Shown here: one piece after another, positions 33,142 through 44,896 of the stretch
How positions within the stretch are numbered: the stretch's first letter is position 1
Layout of the letters: every line of letters starts with the position of its first letter
DNA from: Blastobasis lacticolella
Taxonomy: Eukaryota; Arthropoda; Insecta; Lepidoptera; Blastobasidae
Assembly: GCA_905147135.1 (NCBI GenBank)
Contig: LR990048.1
Location: 19,886,563-19,950,562, forward strand
Length of the DNA: 64,000 bases
Direction: 5' to 3'
Program-made: the position numbers and the translations under genes
The notes under the pieces: model-generated
What the model saw: only the letters and a program-made list of their open reading frames with translations
Told to the model about the DNA's origin: nothing
Database searches by the model: none

Positions 33142-33600
33142 TGTCGTCGCGTGAAGGAAAGGGTGTATCAGGATCATTGTCATCAGGGTGGTGATATCAG
33201 TATTAGATTGTCCAGATAAATTAAAGAAAAGGTTCACATTTACTCCACTGTATTTATTCCAATTCATTTTTGCACATCACCTATAATTTCACTTGAAATC
33301 AGAGCAGTATCACAATGTAGGCAGTTGAGGTGATTAACTTTCTTATTTCAATAGTGATTTTAAAATTACTTTATTTTCAAACGTAAATAACACTATCTAT
33401 AAACGAAATGTGGAGACAGTTTCAAGACGCGTCACTCCTCGGCGGCGGTCGCGCCAAGAATGGCCGCCACTCGGCCCGAGTCGTGCCGTCGAGACTCTGT
33501 CAGCACGCCCCACCAGAGGGCGCACTACCACTTCCGTTTTCATCGTCATGAGTCCGTACTATTGACCACATGATTCCATACTATTGACCGCGATCCGTCA
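33142..33600 (-). repeat. 5' LTR of copy 2
   Basis: It is the same length as 27846-28304 and appears identical to it. It is followed outside by 'tatatatata'. Any promoter of the element should lie here and read leftwards. Confidence 0.85.
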
Positions 33601-33617
33601 TATATATATACACAAAC

Positions 33618-33672
33618 CAGTCAATATGCAGGTCATATAATATATGACCTGTATATGCCGGGTATATTGACT
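33618..33672. repeat. Nested palindrome beside the LTR element
   Basis: CAGGTCATAT at 33629 pairs with ATATGACCTG ending at 33651 around a 3-base loop. Outside it, CAGTCAATAT pairs with ATATTGACTG. The AT-rich stem could form a cruciform. Confidence 0.7.
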
Positions 33673-33828
33673 GTATATATATTATATATATACAGGTCCA
33701 CCAGGCTCTATTTGGGCTCCGTGGCACACTAGCCGTCTTATTAATAAGAACGTACTGATCAACAAGCGTTGAACATCTGTGTAGTAAGAAGGTCGTACAC
33801 ACAGTCATTCTACCTACACGGCACGTGT

Positions 33829-34070
33829 ACAAACTAATCTGGCCCAATGTCGGCGTCGCTGTTGTTGACTTTAGGATTGCCGCCAAAATGATATTTCAAT
33901 TGGCGACACAGTTCCAGTTTTGGAAACAAGGATGACGTGAAAATTTAACAGAAGCCGACTGTCGGCATCGGATTCTCTGAGATAATAACTCCACAAACTA
34001 TCTGAGCCGGTGGCCAAAGCTAAAACTTAATGTTGTCATTTAGAAATGTCATGAACAAATCATCATCACA
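33829..34070. mobile_element. Two partial MITEs of the ACAAACTTATC family
   Basis: The first part starts 'acaaactaatctggccc' and includes 'cggcgtcgctgttgttg'. The second part has 'ccacaaactatctgagccgg', 'tggccaaagctaaaactta' and 'tttagaaatgtcatg'. Both lack one terminus. Confidence 0.55.
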
Positions 34071-34354
34071 GCCCATAACAGTGCACTGCAGGACTTAACT
34101 TAGGGCCTCTCTCACGAAAGGGAAGATAATTGCCATAATCTCCAAGCTTGGCAGGCGGGTTGGAGATCGCAGTATTATAAATATAATAATGGAAAAAGCT
34201 TCTGCTCATTTTTTAACCTACGGAGTCTCTAGATCTTTTATCTCGAACACATTGGTTGCCTTGTACGACACTCACGAGTGTTAAGGGTTGGTGCTATTCT
34301 ACTCTTCTCAACACCACACGGCCAAGGATTAAATAATAAGAAATAAATATGCTT

Positions 34355-34520
34355 GGTTATCTAGCCCCAAAGTAGCATAGCTTGCGTTATGGGTGCCAGA
34401 AAATCAATACCTAAACCAGATAAATAGATAGACACTCTTTATTGCACACAAAATTACTACTAATATATATATTTTAAATACATACTTATGATATATACAA
34501 CACCCAGACAGATAATATAA
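34355..34520 (-). repeat. Degenerate SINE family A body with LINE-tail insertion
   Basis: 'ttatctagccccaaagta' and 'ttatgggtgccag' match the SINE A body. The run 'agacactctttattgcacac' resembles LINE tails, also seen at 46350, and appears to interrupt it. The remainder to 34741 shows nothing. Confidence 0.45.
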
Positions 34521-34741
34521 ACAGTAATTAAAACATCATTTACACTTCAGATTCACAGCATCTAAAATGTAGGTACAATACAAAAATGCACTACTCTACA
34601 CATACTCTTTATCCAATGCGACAAAATACCTTTACCTTTTCTAATATTTAATAGTTTGCGTCAGGGTTACCCTTAATTAAATTTGACGAAAATGTGCCTT
34701 CCCCAAGAGCGAGAAAATAGGGGATGATATCACTAAGGAAA

Positions 34742-35185
34742 TCAATATTGTGAAATATGATATCTTATCTGAGGGACGCGTCTTTGTTGACACCAATAAT
34801 CACGGCGTATTTCATATCGATCGCGATAACTTAATCGGTTGGCAACTGCATTCGGCCACGAGGCTAGATTGGCAGACTCACAATAATAAGACAAAACTTG
34901 CACATAGATAAGCTTCACGGAAATGAAGATGCGGCGGTGGATATGAGAAGTCAAGCGAAAATCGCAAAATCGTAGGTAAGCTGCAAGAGTGTCGTCTTCG
35001 ATGGTATTGTGGACGTGGCCATATCTGCCACCACTACCAATCACGGGAAAAATTTGCCGGCCCATGAAACTGTTTACACTTCGTCCAGAGTCCAGCGACA
35101 TGCGTGCCAGGCGTACTAACTCACCGCCAAGGATGCCGAAGACCAAGCGAAGTAGAAAGGGGAGTCGCGGCCCGGGATTACACAA
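34742..35185 (-). CDS. Unrecognised 147-codon ORF
   Basis: An open frame of 147 codons on the minus strand, starting MCNPGPRLPFLLRLVFGILG (a hydrophobic start that could pass as a signal or membrane segment). I recognise no domain. It is arginine-rich in the second half. It lies between repeat debris and upstream of the P450 gene. It could be chance, an exon of an unseen gene, or part of an unrecognised repeat. I do not assign a function. Confidence 0.2.
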   Translation of the reverse strand: MCNPGPRLPFLLRLVFGILGGELVRLARMSLDSGRSVNSFMGRQIFPVIGSGGRYGHVHNTIEDDTLAAYLRFCDFRLTSHIHRRIFISVKLIYVQVLSYYCESANLASWPNAVANRLSYRDRYEIRRDYWCQQRRVPQIRYHISQY

Positions 35186-35189
35186 TTGC

Positions 35190-36180
35190 GACTGACGCCA
35201 TTCTCACCTAAGCCATACGACGTCTACTACTGTACTCAGGCTTCTCCAGGCACCTTCCATACTGAATTTTGTGCCTCTTGCATCCATGATCTAAAAATAA
35301 TGACATAAGATATGTATACCTACAAAAACATACTGCCAAATTTCATAAAAATTTGTTCAGTATTTTTTGGGTTAAGGAGGACTTTTCTCTTATCATCGTT
35401 ATCATCATGATCCTAAACAGCCCATATAAATCCAGACTATTGAGTCATAGATCTGATGGGAACAGTGCATTACCGATCTCTGTGTAGTAATTTTAAGGAA
35501 GCTTTGGACGAATCTTGACGTCTTTCGGTTCATAATGATAATGATGAGATATTATTAAGTATTTAGTTTTGATTTTTTGCATTTCTCGAGCTCCTTTCTT
35601 ACATATAAAGCCTTGCTTTGTTTACTTTTTCGAAAATGTGACACTTGTTAAATTGTTTGTCACTGAATTGATACAATAAACATTTAATTTGATAAATTAT
35701 AAATAGCTACCTATGATAAAACATCTTTATTACTATCAGTAAAGAAATAAAGCCGATTTCACATTGCGCTGACGTTTGTGTAGATTTCATAGTGGTGGAG
35801 TCAGTGACTCCTTCTGGATAGTTATCACACTGGATGGTTAGTTGGGGGCGAGATTGGTGATTGTCGCCATTCACACAGGCCTTCCATCTTTTCTTTGGAT
35901 GGCCTATACTGGTGCATCTATCCCTCAGACCAAGGAAAGAAAATGAACATGAAATAATTTTATTACTTACCAATACAAGGCTTAGAGGCGGATTCTGAAT
36001 AGGGGGAAAGGGGCTGTGCGGGTTCGGAGAACTTCCTCGAGTCTTCACGTCCCCCCTATCACACTGTCTTAAAACAAAAGTTTACAACCAATGTATATTA
36101 ACAGCTATGCTACTTCCAGTAATCAAGGCCAGTTCAAGGCCCCTCAGAATGTTACAGATGGCGCTTTATTCTCGGAGACT
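35190..36180. other. Gene-free stretch with possible LINE scrap
   Basis: No gene is supported. Around 35880-35930 the minus strand reads RDRCTSIGHPKKRWKACV, a pattern like the end of RTE-type LINE ORFs, but too short and isolated to be sure. Confidence 0.3.
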
Positions 36181-36185
36181 CTCTG

Positions 36186-36430
36186 ATGAGCAAAATTCGC
36201 AACGAAGTAATACGACAGAGAATCAAAGTTACCGACAGCGCAGACAATTAGTAAGCTGAAGTAACAGTTGGCTGACCACATCTGAAGAATCGACAACTGC
36301 TGGGGTAAACGAGTTCATGAATAGGGATCGCGGCGGTTAGCGTAGCGCTGGATGCCGCAAGCCGAGGACAAGGTGCATTGCATTATTTGAGCTCTATGTC
36401 CAGCAGTGGTACAGTGGAGTATAGAGTAAC
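36186..36430 (+). pseudogene. RTE-like LINE 3' coding fragment, degenerate
   Basis: Across shifting frames it reads SKIRNEVIRQRIKVTD, then an NCWGKRV-like stretch, then AED and a terminal block like the YVQQW ending common in lepidopteran RTE-type elements. Several stops and frameshifts make it inactive. From 36440 to 37600 no other feature is certain. Confidence 0.45.
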
Positions 36431-37602
36431 AAATGCATAGAATACTAGAGTAACTAATTATAAAAATATATATTCTCGAATCTGGTTAGGATCGTGGACT
36501 AACAATGAAGCGGGAACGGAACATCGATGTAATCCATGCTAGGCGTTTGCTAGAACTCTGGTCAGTCATTACGACAGACTCATAACGGAGGCAAATCAGT
36601 TTTTGTATCCAACAGAAGAGTGAAGAGCTGATTCACGTATCAAAGGAGAAAATGAAGGTAAATGGTCTAATAGCCTGAAAGTTCATAGTAGTTCCAATTT
36701 AGATGTCGTATTTACGGAAATAACTCTGATATAATTCTTCATAAAATTACAATCAGACCATTGCACTAAATGGAGATGCTGTTATTTAAATAAAACTACC
36801 TTAATAAAATAAGCAATGCCTTATGAATACGGTTCTCCCAATGACAATACGCCTTTCCCAACATGTGTACAATAAATATAATGACCTATTAAATAGCACA
36901 ATTTTACATACAGTTACTATAAGGACCTACTTTTGTAAATATTCACTGCAGTAACAAACCTAAGAGTAAAATTAAAAAACTTGTCAATGAACATCACCAG
37001 ATAATGCTTCAACGTAATGTGAGTCCGGCTTAAGTGACCTTGAAGTGTAATCTCGAATTAATTTGTCCGATTGGGGAACAGCGAGCGAACGACACTCGTA
37101 ACCATATTACTATCTGAGTCACGTTTGTTTTTTGCCAACCGCTACGACGTAAAGACGTAAGGTTTGTTATTTTTCTTCTGATTAACACAATATTTTAATA
37201 GTGAAGAGCGACGCACTTGTTTTCATCAGCATAGTGTCCCTATTTGCCGGAAAGTTAGTTCCTTCCTACGCTACGTTCATTGCTATTGTTGCCGGGTACA
37301 GTTGTTTTGTTATTTTGTTCTTTTGTCATATACTTTATATTATACAATGTTTAGTCTTGAACCTTCTTTTCCTTTCCGATGCGGTTTTATGTTTCCTTTT
37401 CGACAGTGGTTTTGGTCGTTTGGGCTGGAATGTGCTTTCTCTATGTCGATTCTATATGGGCATGATTAACATTGTTAGGTGTGTCAGACAGAAAAACTAC
37501 GGCTTTGACAGTCTTTGTTGGGTATTTTTGCAATTAAACAGTTTTGAGGTCGAGATTTACGAACATAGCTCGCTAACCAATTGTATTGTATATTTTTACA
37601 GG

Positions 37603-40600
37603 ATGCTCATCTGGATATGGTGCGGGTGCGCGCTCGTCGCCTTGGTGCTGTACTTCCGCAATGTATACTCCTATTTCTCCCGGCGAGGAGTGAAGAACAT
37701 CCCGCCGGTTCCAATTGCCGGGAACATGGGTAATGCTCTTTTGAAGACGGAACATATTGGAAAGATTGTAGAGAGGATTTATAACGCATTCCCGGGTGAG
37801 AGGTAAGTAATTAGATGTCAGAATATCTAAAGATGTAAATTGTTCATTCATTTGTATACTCGTATATGGTTACTCATTTCTTCTTCCGATTTATAAGAAT
37901 ATGGTAAACAGTTGCTTGTGTGTTCCCTGAACTTGAACACTAATGAACACGATAAAGGATAGTGAATCGGCTGTTTCTAGACAGGCATGCTTCATATTTG
38001 GCCATTGTCACGTACTATTGCCGACCTGCTTAATCATCGTAACTCTGTGCAGAAGCATGCAATTCGAATTGTCGATGATCCTATACTAATAGAACCACTG
38101 GCTGTTCGAAGGGACTTCGGCTCCGGTATGTGTTCTACCGGTTGTATATATTGTGCAACGAGAAATGTTCTGAGGAGCTTTTTTGTCTAGTGCTCACAGC
38201 ACAATTCCGCTATCGCACCATTCACCGCGGTTGGGTCATCCAAATTACATTAACCCTTTGTTGATGTCCACGCGCCGGTTCGAGAAAACGTTTCTCGCTC
38301 GTGCCGGTCGATCTCCCACAGTGTCTTCCTTCGGATTATGATATTGGTTCGTTCAATTGAACTGTAAGTCTGGAAGCATTTGGATAATAAATAAATAAAT
38401 AATAGGTAATTTAGAGATATCTAAACCTCATAGGTGGATTGGAGTGGGCTTTGGTGATACCCTGGCGTTTTAGATGTCCATATACATGTCGACGGTAACC
38501 ACTATCAAATAGGTGGCCCGCTCGCCTATTTGTCTGCCGTATAACATTATAAAAGTATTGATAAGACCATTTTTCAAACGCAGATTCGTGGGCAATTACG
38601 AGTTCTTGAAACCGGTGGTGGTGCTCAGAGATCTGGAGCTTATTAAGCAAGTTGGTGTGAAAAGTTTTGAGAAATTTCAGAACCACGGTAATGTGGCCTC
38701 GGGGAATGACGAAGACTTCATTGTTAGGAGCCTTATAGCTTTGAGAGGTGGGTATACCTAAATAATTGTCACCAACAAATATTAAATATTAACACACACA
38801 ACAATATTTATCACCAATTTTGTAACACTGGACGCAAGGACAAGTTAGCTTCTCCTTGACTCCGCATAATTTATGGATATTTGTTATTTTCTTGATTAAA
38901 AGTAATTTTACTCAAGTTGTGTTTCCTGATTAACTTGTAATCAGGAAAACTCAACACAACTCTTAGTAAATTCAACCTTTGTTAACTGATACTTACATCT
39001 TGTGGCCACAGAAATAAATTAAAAAAGATAGATAAATAGAAATGCCATGAGGGGACGATAAACTATCGAGAACACTAGTCATCATCTCGGTTATTTCTGC
39101 GCATAACTTTTCTCTTTTCTCTCTCTTAACTCTCCGGCGTCAGATAGTATCAGATACTATGGGCTTATGGTTGGTGATCAAGTCTACTACTTACTCGGCG
39201 ACCATGAATATATAAGTATAAATATATGCTTTCCCGAACAAATAACTCTCACCGTTACCACATTAAATAAAATGGCACAGTCTTTCGTGCTACAAACTTA
39301 TTTGACCCGGTGACAGCGTCGCTGTTGTTGGCACTGACATAACATTTCAATATGGCAACACTTAGTTCCAGTTTTAGCCACCGGTTTGTAGCACTGAAGT
39401 AGACGTCAGTCATCAATCTCGCCAAGGCGACAGATATAACATTGTAAAAGCGTACAAAATTGTTGTAACGTAATACCTAAAATATAAATTTCTAAATAAT
39501 AATTCCAACCTTTAATCTTTATCATTTTTCCTCCTTTAAAATTATGCCACTTTTGCTGTTGTGCAATTCTTTAACGATTCTTTAAGCTACATTACATAAC
39601 TATATTATTGTTATTGATTAATTTGTATACTCATCTGTTATATATTTTTATCTATAATAATATCACTTCCGCGAAAACAAAATCAACGGCATTATGCCGC
39701 TGGTGCAAAGTCACACCGTGCGCCGTGCGCATATATGTAAAACGGCCAAATAAATACTAAGCAGATGGCGTGTATCAAATTTTTTTTTATGTTATACAAT
39801 AGGCAAACAGGCAAGCTCGCCACCTGATGGAAAGTGGTCACCACTGCCTATAGACATTAGCAACACCGAGACTATCGACAATGCGTTGCCCACCTCTATA
39901 ACACGTTTGTATTTGATTGAACATACCAACTAATCATGGTCGGTTTTTAATTTAGCAATAAACACTAAAATATTTATTGGAAATGGAAAAATCTTAAGTT
40001 TTACAAGTAATACATGATGTTTGTTATACTTTACGGAAGAAAGATACTCCATTCTTGTTTTTGGTTACTGTTTATCGGAATTAGTGCATGTGTTTCCTAC
40101 ACAACTCGGCATTCTTAGATTGTAAAGTAACGATCATGCGTATACGTGGCCGAAACGTCACTGAGACGACGTTGGAGCGCCATTGCAGTTATAGCTCCAA
40201 TTTAGTGGTGTAATTGCCTTTATACAATGAACCGGTCCATTATGTAGAAGTCTGGCGACAATGTCAAGTGCACATGCCATTTCTATTTACTTTATCATAT
40301 TTTGATTTATGTGCTTGTAACTAACTCTTGAAGCTACAATAATAATAATAAAACAACAGATGAGGAGTGGAAAGACATGCGCGGCACGCTGAGCCCGGCG
40401 TTCACCAGCTCCAAGATCCGGCTGATGGTGCCCTTCATGGTGGAAGTCGGAGACCAGATGATGAGGTCTCTTGAAGATAAGATTCGGAAGTCAGAATGTG
40501 GGTAAATCTCCTTCAGGTTTTTGCACTGTCATCTGTTCCTTAAATGACATAAGAGATGTTGTACGGGAAACTAGAGACAAACATAAATAACGACGTATTG

Positions 40601-43600
40601 AATTCCTCTGCCCTCAGCAAAATACATCGACGTGGACATCAAGGACCTAACGTCGAGGTACGCTAATGACGTCATCGCTTCGTGCGCATTTGGCTGCAAG
40701 GTCAACTCTCACGAAGAAGAAAATAACGAATTCTACACAACAGGCCAGGAAGCTGTCTCCATAAATTTCTTTAAAATTCTTATGACCTTGGTTCATAAGT
40801 CAATTCCGGCCATCACAAATGTGAGTGATATTTTTTTTCAGTAGAAAACTTAACTAAAATTTTGTTACAGAAAAAAAGTTCTCAAATGAAATATATTTTT
40901 CATAACAAGCTTTTATCGTGCGGTAAAGTACCTTCTCATCAATACCGTTCCGAAGAGCCTAATCACAATGGGATTATGTTGTTGCGTTCAGCAGTTTCTA
41001 TGGCCACCTTCTGCCATCATAATCAGACATTGAATATAATCTAGGGGTATAGTCAAAAAGATTGGAAAGTAAGCTACCTTCTTGCCAGTCTAGAAGGTAG
41101 CTAACTTTCCAATCTGTTTGGGTATAGTAATCATTATGACCATTCCATAGAGCCCAAGCATGGAACCCGACCATGAAATCTATGGCCAGAATACATTGTA
41201 ATCCAAGTTACATAGAAATGCCAAATTTTAGTTGAATTGAACGCCGGGAAGCGGGTCAAATTAGGTTTGCAAGATTCCAATACAAGTAAAGTTAAATAAA
41301 AGCTTCTAAAATATCATAACATGGGGTTCTTCAAAGGCCATGACTACAGGTACGGCACTGCCACCGGTCCCCTTAGGTAGCAAATGGATGACGGTGACCG
41401 TTTTTCATCATGTCCATCCATCCGCCCGCCTCCCTAGGCAACAAAAAATATTGTTAGAATCACCTAAATACGTAATAACCGCGATAGTTTAAAACAATAC
41501 GGATTACCGTAACAAAGTATTAACTTTGAACGTTCCCTTTTTATCAAAAAACGCAATATTATCTGAAAATATTTTGCAACACTGTTTCAGTACCTGAAAA
41601 TCGAATTAATAGCTGAACGACCAAAGATTTTCTTCCGCGATCTGGTGTTGGGAACGATGAAGGACCGGGAAGCCAACAACATTACTCGACCAGATATGAT
41701 ACATCTTCTAATGCAGGCAAAGAAAGGTAAGTAACGGACACGTAATTAAGAACGAGCTCATCAGAAATAATTATTGTTTTGATTTCCGTTGTTTTTGTCC
41801 AGGACGTCTAACTCACGACGCTAAATCCGAAAATGACGAGGACGCTGGCTTCGCCACTACTGAAGAATCCACGATTGGCAAGAACCAAGTCAACCGAGGT
41901 ACCTATGGATTGCATATTTTACAGGCTTACTTTTTCGTATTCAGAGTAATCATCATCATCTTTGCGGTCAATTCTGGATTCTGTAAGGGTCCACCTTCCT
42001 CCTCCTCTTCTCCTGGGCTTCGGCATATTGACGCTTAGATTATTGCTTAACAAATACGATTTTAATCAGAAATTCAGTACCTACATATACCTATTCCAAT
42101 TAATAATTTCATCTCATAACCTACATTTTTCCAACTTCTTATTTTCTCTTATTATAATTAGCCTTACTAAATGTTGACTATTTTACATTTCAGAGTGGTC
42201 CGACTTCGACCTAATTGCGCAAGCAGTGCTTTTCTTCTTCGCCGGCTTCGATACTGTCTCCACTTGCATGTCGTTCCTGCTTCACGAGCTGGCCGTCAAC
42301 CCTGACGTGCAGGAGAAGCTGGTTCGGGAGATCCGGGAGCACGACGAGAAGAACGGGGGGCAGTTCGACTACAACTCCGTGCAGAAGATGACGTATTTGG
42401 ATATGGTGGTCTCAGGTAAGGAATTCAGAAAATATCGAAAAGTTCAAAATGCTTGTAGACAAGTATATCCTTCAAGTTATAATTAAGGTTGGTGTTAGAG
42501 AGGGACTTTTTTTTTAATATTAATAATTGTAAATTGTATTTTAAATTGTAAATAAAGTATATTATATGTATATCCTGTATTAGATTTTTTTAAAAGTTTA
42601 TTTGTGACTAGTTCGCATTTAACTCATACTATAAGACTGCAACCGGATATTTATTTTATTCAGTGTTAAAAGCTTCACGCTCAGTCATATTGTCAGCTTA
42701 TAGTGCAAAATGTGATGATAGTACTTGATCGTGAAATCGTGATCACGAGTGAAAAAGTGGACATGTAAAATGTTTACCAGAGATGGAAGGTGTGAAGGTG
42801 ATGTCGAAAGGAGAGTGAATGCGGGAAATATGGGGAATGGAGCACTACACATATTTATGAATAGCAAGAAGGTATCTGAAAAGGCCCGTCTGGTTGTACA
42901 TAGAGGGTTTCTCGTTCCAATAATCGGAAGTTGAGTATGGTGGAAGAAGCATCATTATCATCATCAGAGCGGTCAATCCCGGCTCCACTTTGCCCGATCT
43001 TCTGCATCCTCACGTCAATCCATCGCTTCTTAAGTCTCCCGCGGGACCTCTTTCCTGATACAGGCAGGTTTAGACACCTATTTCCCACGTATCCCTGGGG
43101 CTTACGCAACACGTGACTAAACCAGCGCAGCCGTGGAAGAAGTGGACGATGGTGAAAGAAGCATGAAAGAAGGATAAATGCAGTAGCAATAAAAGCAAAA
43201 AAAAGAAAAAACTTAGCTGAAAACTAAGTATAACGAACAGCCAATAAGACTTCTCAATCTAAAAATACAAGAGTTCCTCAAACCAACGAGCATGCTCGAA
43301 AAGGTTGATGAATGTGGAAGATACAGGAGAGACTTGTCAGGACCGAAGCATGTGGAGTAATGTGATCTAGTATGCGGGTAGTGGCCCATCCCTGCAGGAA
43401 AATCGTTTAATGTAGTCTGACATTAAATAGCAGTGTGATTCTCAAAGATTCTCCTTTATCGTAACGATGCTACGAAGCTTGCTGTCGATTGTCATGCCAC
43501 GATATGTCTCGTGACATCGTTGCGATCAAGGAGGTCTCAGAGAATTACTAAGCTGTTTTTCGATACCGTAAAATCTTGTGATTTACAGAGGCACTACGGC

Positions 43601-44896
43601 TCTGGCCGCCTGTTCTGTTGACGGACCGAGTTTGCAGCAATGATTTCAACCTCGGCAAGCCCAATGACACAGCGCGAGAAGATTTCATTGTAAGTAAGCT
43701 TAGAAATTTAATCTATGCTACTGATTGTTGTCGATAAGTTTTTTTTTTGTTGATTTGTTGTTTGTATTTTATAAAAGCTTTAATTTCCGAAACTACCGAA
43801 CTGGATTCTAAAAAAGTTGATCTTTCACTAATAGGAGGCTATATTCTTCTCTAGTATTACTTACGTCTACTGTTACTTATCCTAGGTTACTTTGGGTCTA
43901 ATGTGAGCAGAGTTTCGGTCTAAATAATCTATTCGAAGCAACTTCCTCCAAACAAGAGCTACAAGAGATTTGCTTGCCAATTGTTTATTCACGATTTGTT
44001 ACATTATTTTCACAAAAGCAGTTTTTCATGATCGCAAATTATATTATTCGCTTTTTTCATGTAGTGATTGTTAATAGAGCATTTTATAACAATCGTGTTT
44101 ATATTTTCGCCTATTGTACCAGTAGATTATACATATTATCAGTACGAGACACGTTGAATATGATTTCTACTAAGTAATATGTTTTAAACTATTGCGTTGA
44201 GTAGTAGATGATTATATTATCCGCCCTATTCATATCAATTGACATTAAAATATCTTTATTATTTTATGTGTCAGGTGCGCAAGGGTACAAACGTGTACAT
44301 TCCGATCCTGGCCCTCCACCGCGACCCGCAGTACTTCCCGGACCCTGATAAGTTCGACCCCGAGCGGTTCTCGGAGCAGAACAAGCACAACATCAAGCCC
44401 TACTCCTACATGCCCTTCGGATATGGACCCAGAAACTGCATCGGTGAGCAGATTATCTAATGTCAAATAATAATTTTTCCCTTTTTAAATAATAATTTAT
44501 ATGCTGTAAAACTGTGAAATAAATAAATAAATAAAATAAATATCATAATGTATCAGCAGCTTAAGTAGCTCACTCTTTATTTTCTTTCATGAGTAGAATG
44601 TCTAGGATTTGCTTGGATTACCCAATGATTATAAAAAAGTCTTGTTAAAGATGATTTGTTTAAATAATCTACGGTGTGACCACTTCTTGATAGGTTAAGT
44701 TCCATATCTGAGCAGCCTCTAATTTTCAGGGTCCCGGTTCGCGCTGAGCGAAGTGAAGGTGATGGTGTACCAACTCCTGAGGAGCGTGGAGCTGTCTCCG
44801 GCTGCCAAGACCCAGATCCCGGCCAAGCATGACCCCACCACCTTCTCCGTCAGGTTACTGGGAGGTCACTGGGTGCGCTTCAGAACCAGGACATGA
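37603..44896 (+). CDS. Cytochrome P450, CYP9-like (clan 3), complete 10-exon gene
   Basis: A heme-thiolate monooxygenase, probably anchored in the endoplasmic reticulum; CYP9 enzymes in moths oxidise plant toxins and insecticides, but the substrate here is unknown. Exons: 37603-37802, 38584-38747, 40360-40497, 40618-40820, 41591-41726, 41803-41898, 42194-42415, 43589-43689, 44275-44443, 44730-44896. They join in frame to 531 codons plus TGA, the normal family length. Residues about 2-18 form the N-terminal anchor; the proline-rich hinge is [10 protein letters not shown]-helix WKDMR at 125-129, I-helix AGFDTVST at 329-336, K-helix EALR at 387-390, PERF at 449-452, heme loop [11 protein letters not shown] at 467-477 with Cys475. 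Exon 3 uses donor GTGGGT at 40498, required by frame. A polypyrimidine-AG at 37601 suggests a 5' UTR intron. Introns carry LINE tails and MITEs. Confidence 0.92.
38001..38401 (+). pseudogene. LINE 3' fragment in P450 intron 1
   Basis: Frames read [28 protein letters not shown] and [10 protein letters not shown], matching the conserved end of Jockey-type LINE ORF2. It ends with an AAATA-repeat tail at 38388-38401. It is frameshifted and 5'-truncated. A separate LINE tail ('aggtggcccgctcgcc') follows at 38456-38545. Confidence 0.6.
38908..38969. repeat. Short hairpin in P450 intron 2
   Basis: TTACTCAAGTTGTGTTTCCT pairs, with small bulges, with AGGAAAACTCAACACAACTC around a loop 'aacttg'. It could be a small MITE. 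Confidence 0.5.
39292..39390. mobile_element. MITE, ACAAACTTATC family, in P450 intron 2
   Basis: It starts ACAAACTTATTTGACCCGG and ends 'agccaccggtttgt'. 'acagcgtcgctgttg' and 'cacttagttccagtttt' match the other copies. Confidence 0.75.
39785..39905 (-). repeat. LINE 3' tail in P450 intron 2
   Basis: 'aggcaaacaggcaagc', 'gccacctgatggaaagtgg' and 'gcctatagacattagcaac' are nearly identical to 21750-21870. A second degraded tail in plus orientation lies in intron 4 at about 41350-41450. Confidence 0.65.
41046..41127. mobile_element. Hairpin MITE in P450 intron 4
   Basis: AAAGATTGGAAAGTAAGCTA on the left pairs almost completely with TAGCTAACTTTCCAATCTGTT on the right through 'ccttct' and 'gaaggt'. 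The loop is 'tgccagtcta'. The fold resembles a pre-miRNA-like stem. It belongs to the same family as 47657-47745 and 4192-4262. Confidence 0.75.
42930..43115 (-). pseudogene. RTE-like LINE fragment in P450 intron 7
   Basis: The minus strand reads [16 protein letters not shown], then [15 protein letters not shown], a pattern of the end of RTE-type reverse-transcriptase ORFs. Short scraps of the same 'gcggtcaatcccggct' repeat also occur near 41947, 45190 and 52190. Confidence 0.5.
43430..43550. mobile_element. MITE just upstream of P450 exon 8
   Basis: 'gtgattctcaaagattctcc' on the left pairs imperfectly with the reverse complement of 'ggaggtctcagagaattact' on the right, continuing through the 'gcaacgatg' and 'taacgatg' blocks. 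It ends 38 bp before the exon 8 start. Confidence 0.55.

Larger units (their letters stand above)
27846..33600 (-). mobile_element. Non-coding LTR element (LARD-like), copy 2, inverted
   Basis: The same element as copy 1, on the minus strand. The 5' LTR is 33142-33600 and the 3' LTR 27846-28304, 459 bp each; I saw no difference between the two by eye, which implies a recent insertion. In a 225-bp comparison next to the 3' LTR, copies 1 and 2 differ at about 4 positions, while other interior parts differ more. No retroviral protein motif is present. A 65-codon frame crosses from the 5' LTR into the interior (33267-33070, minus) but has no recognisable family. Flanking AT repeats are present on both sides. 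Confidence 0.8.

Noticed and set aside
22566..33600. A single palindromic duplication or assembly artefact
   Set aside because: The two halves differ by substitutions, by a 40-bp LTR indel and by minisatellite length, so they are not a mirrored copy of one molecule. An assembly error at the AT spacer still cannot be excluded.
37201..37602. N-terminal extension of the P450 (201-codon frame from 37201)
   Set aside because: The frame happens to stay open through an apparent 5' intron. A good acceptor ends at 37601, the ATG at 37603 gives the normal P450 N-terminal anchor, and the upstream translation has no P450 similarity.
40498..40501. Donor GGTAAAT at 40502 for P450 exon 3
   Set aside because: It would leave two bases and break the frame into exon 4. 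The donor GTGGGT at 40498 restores the frame.
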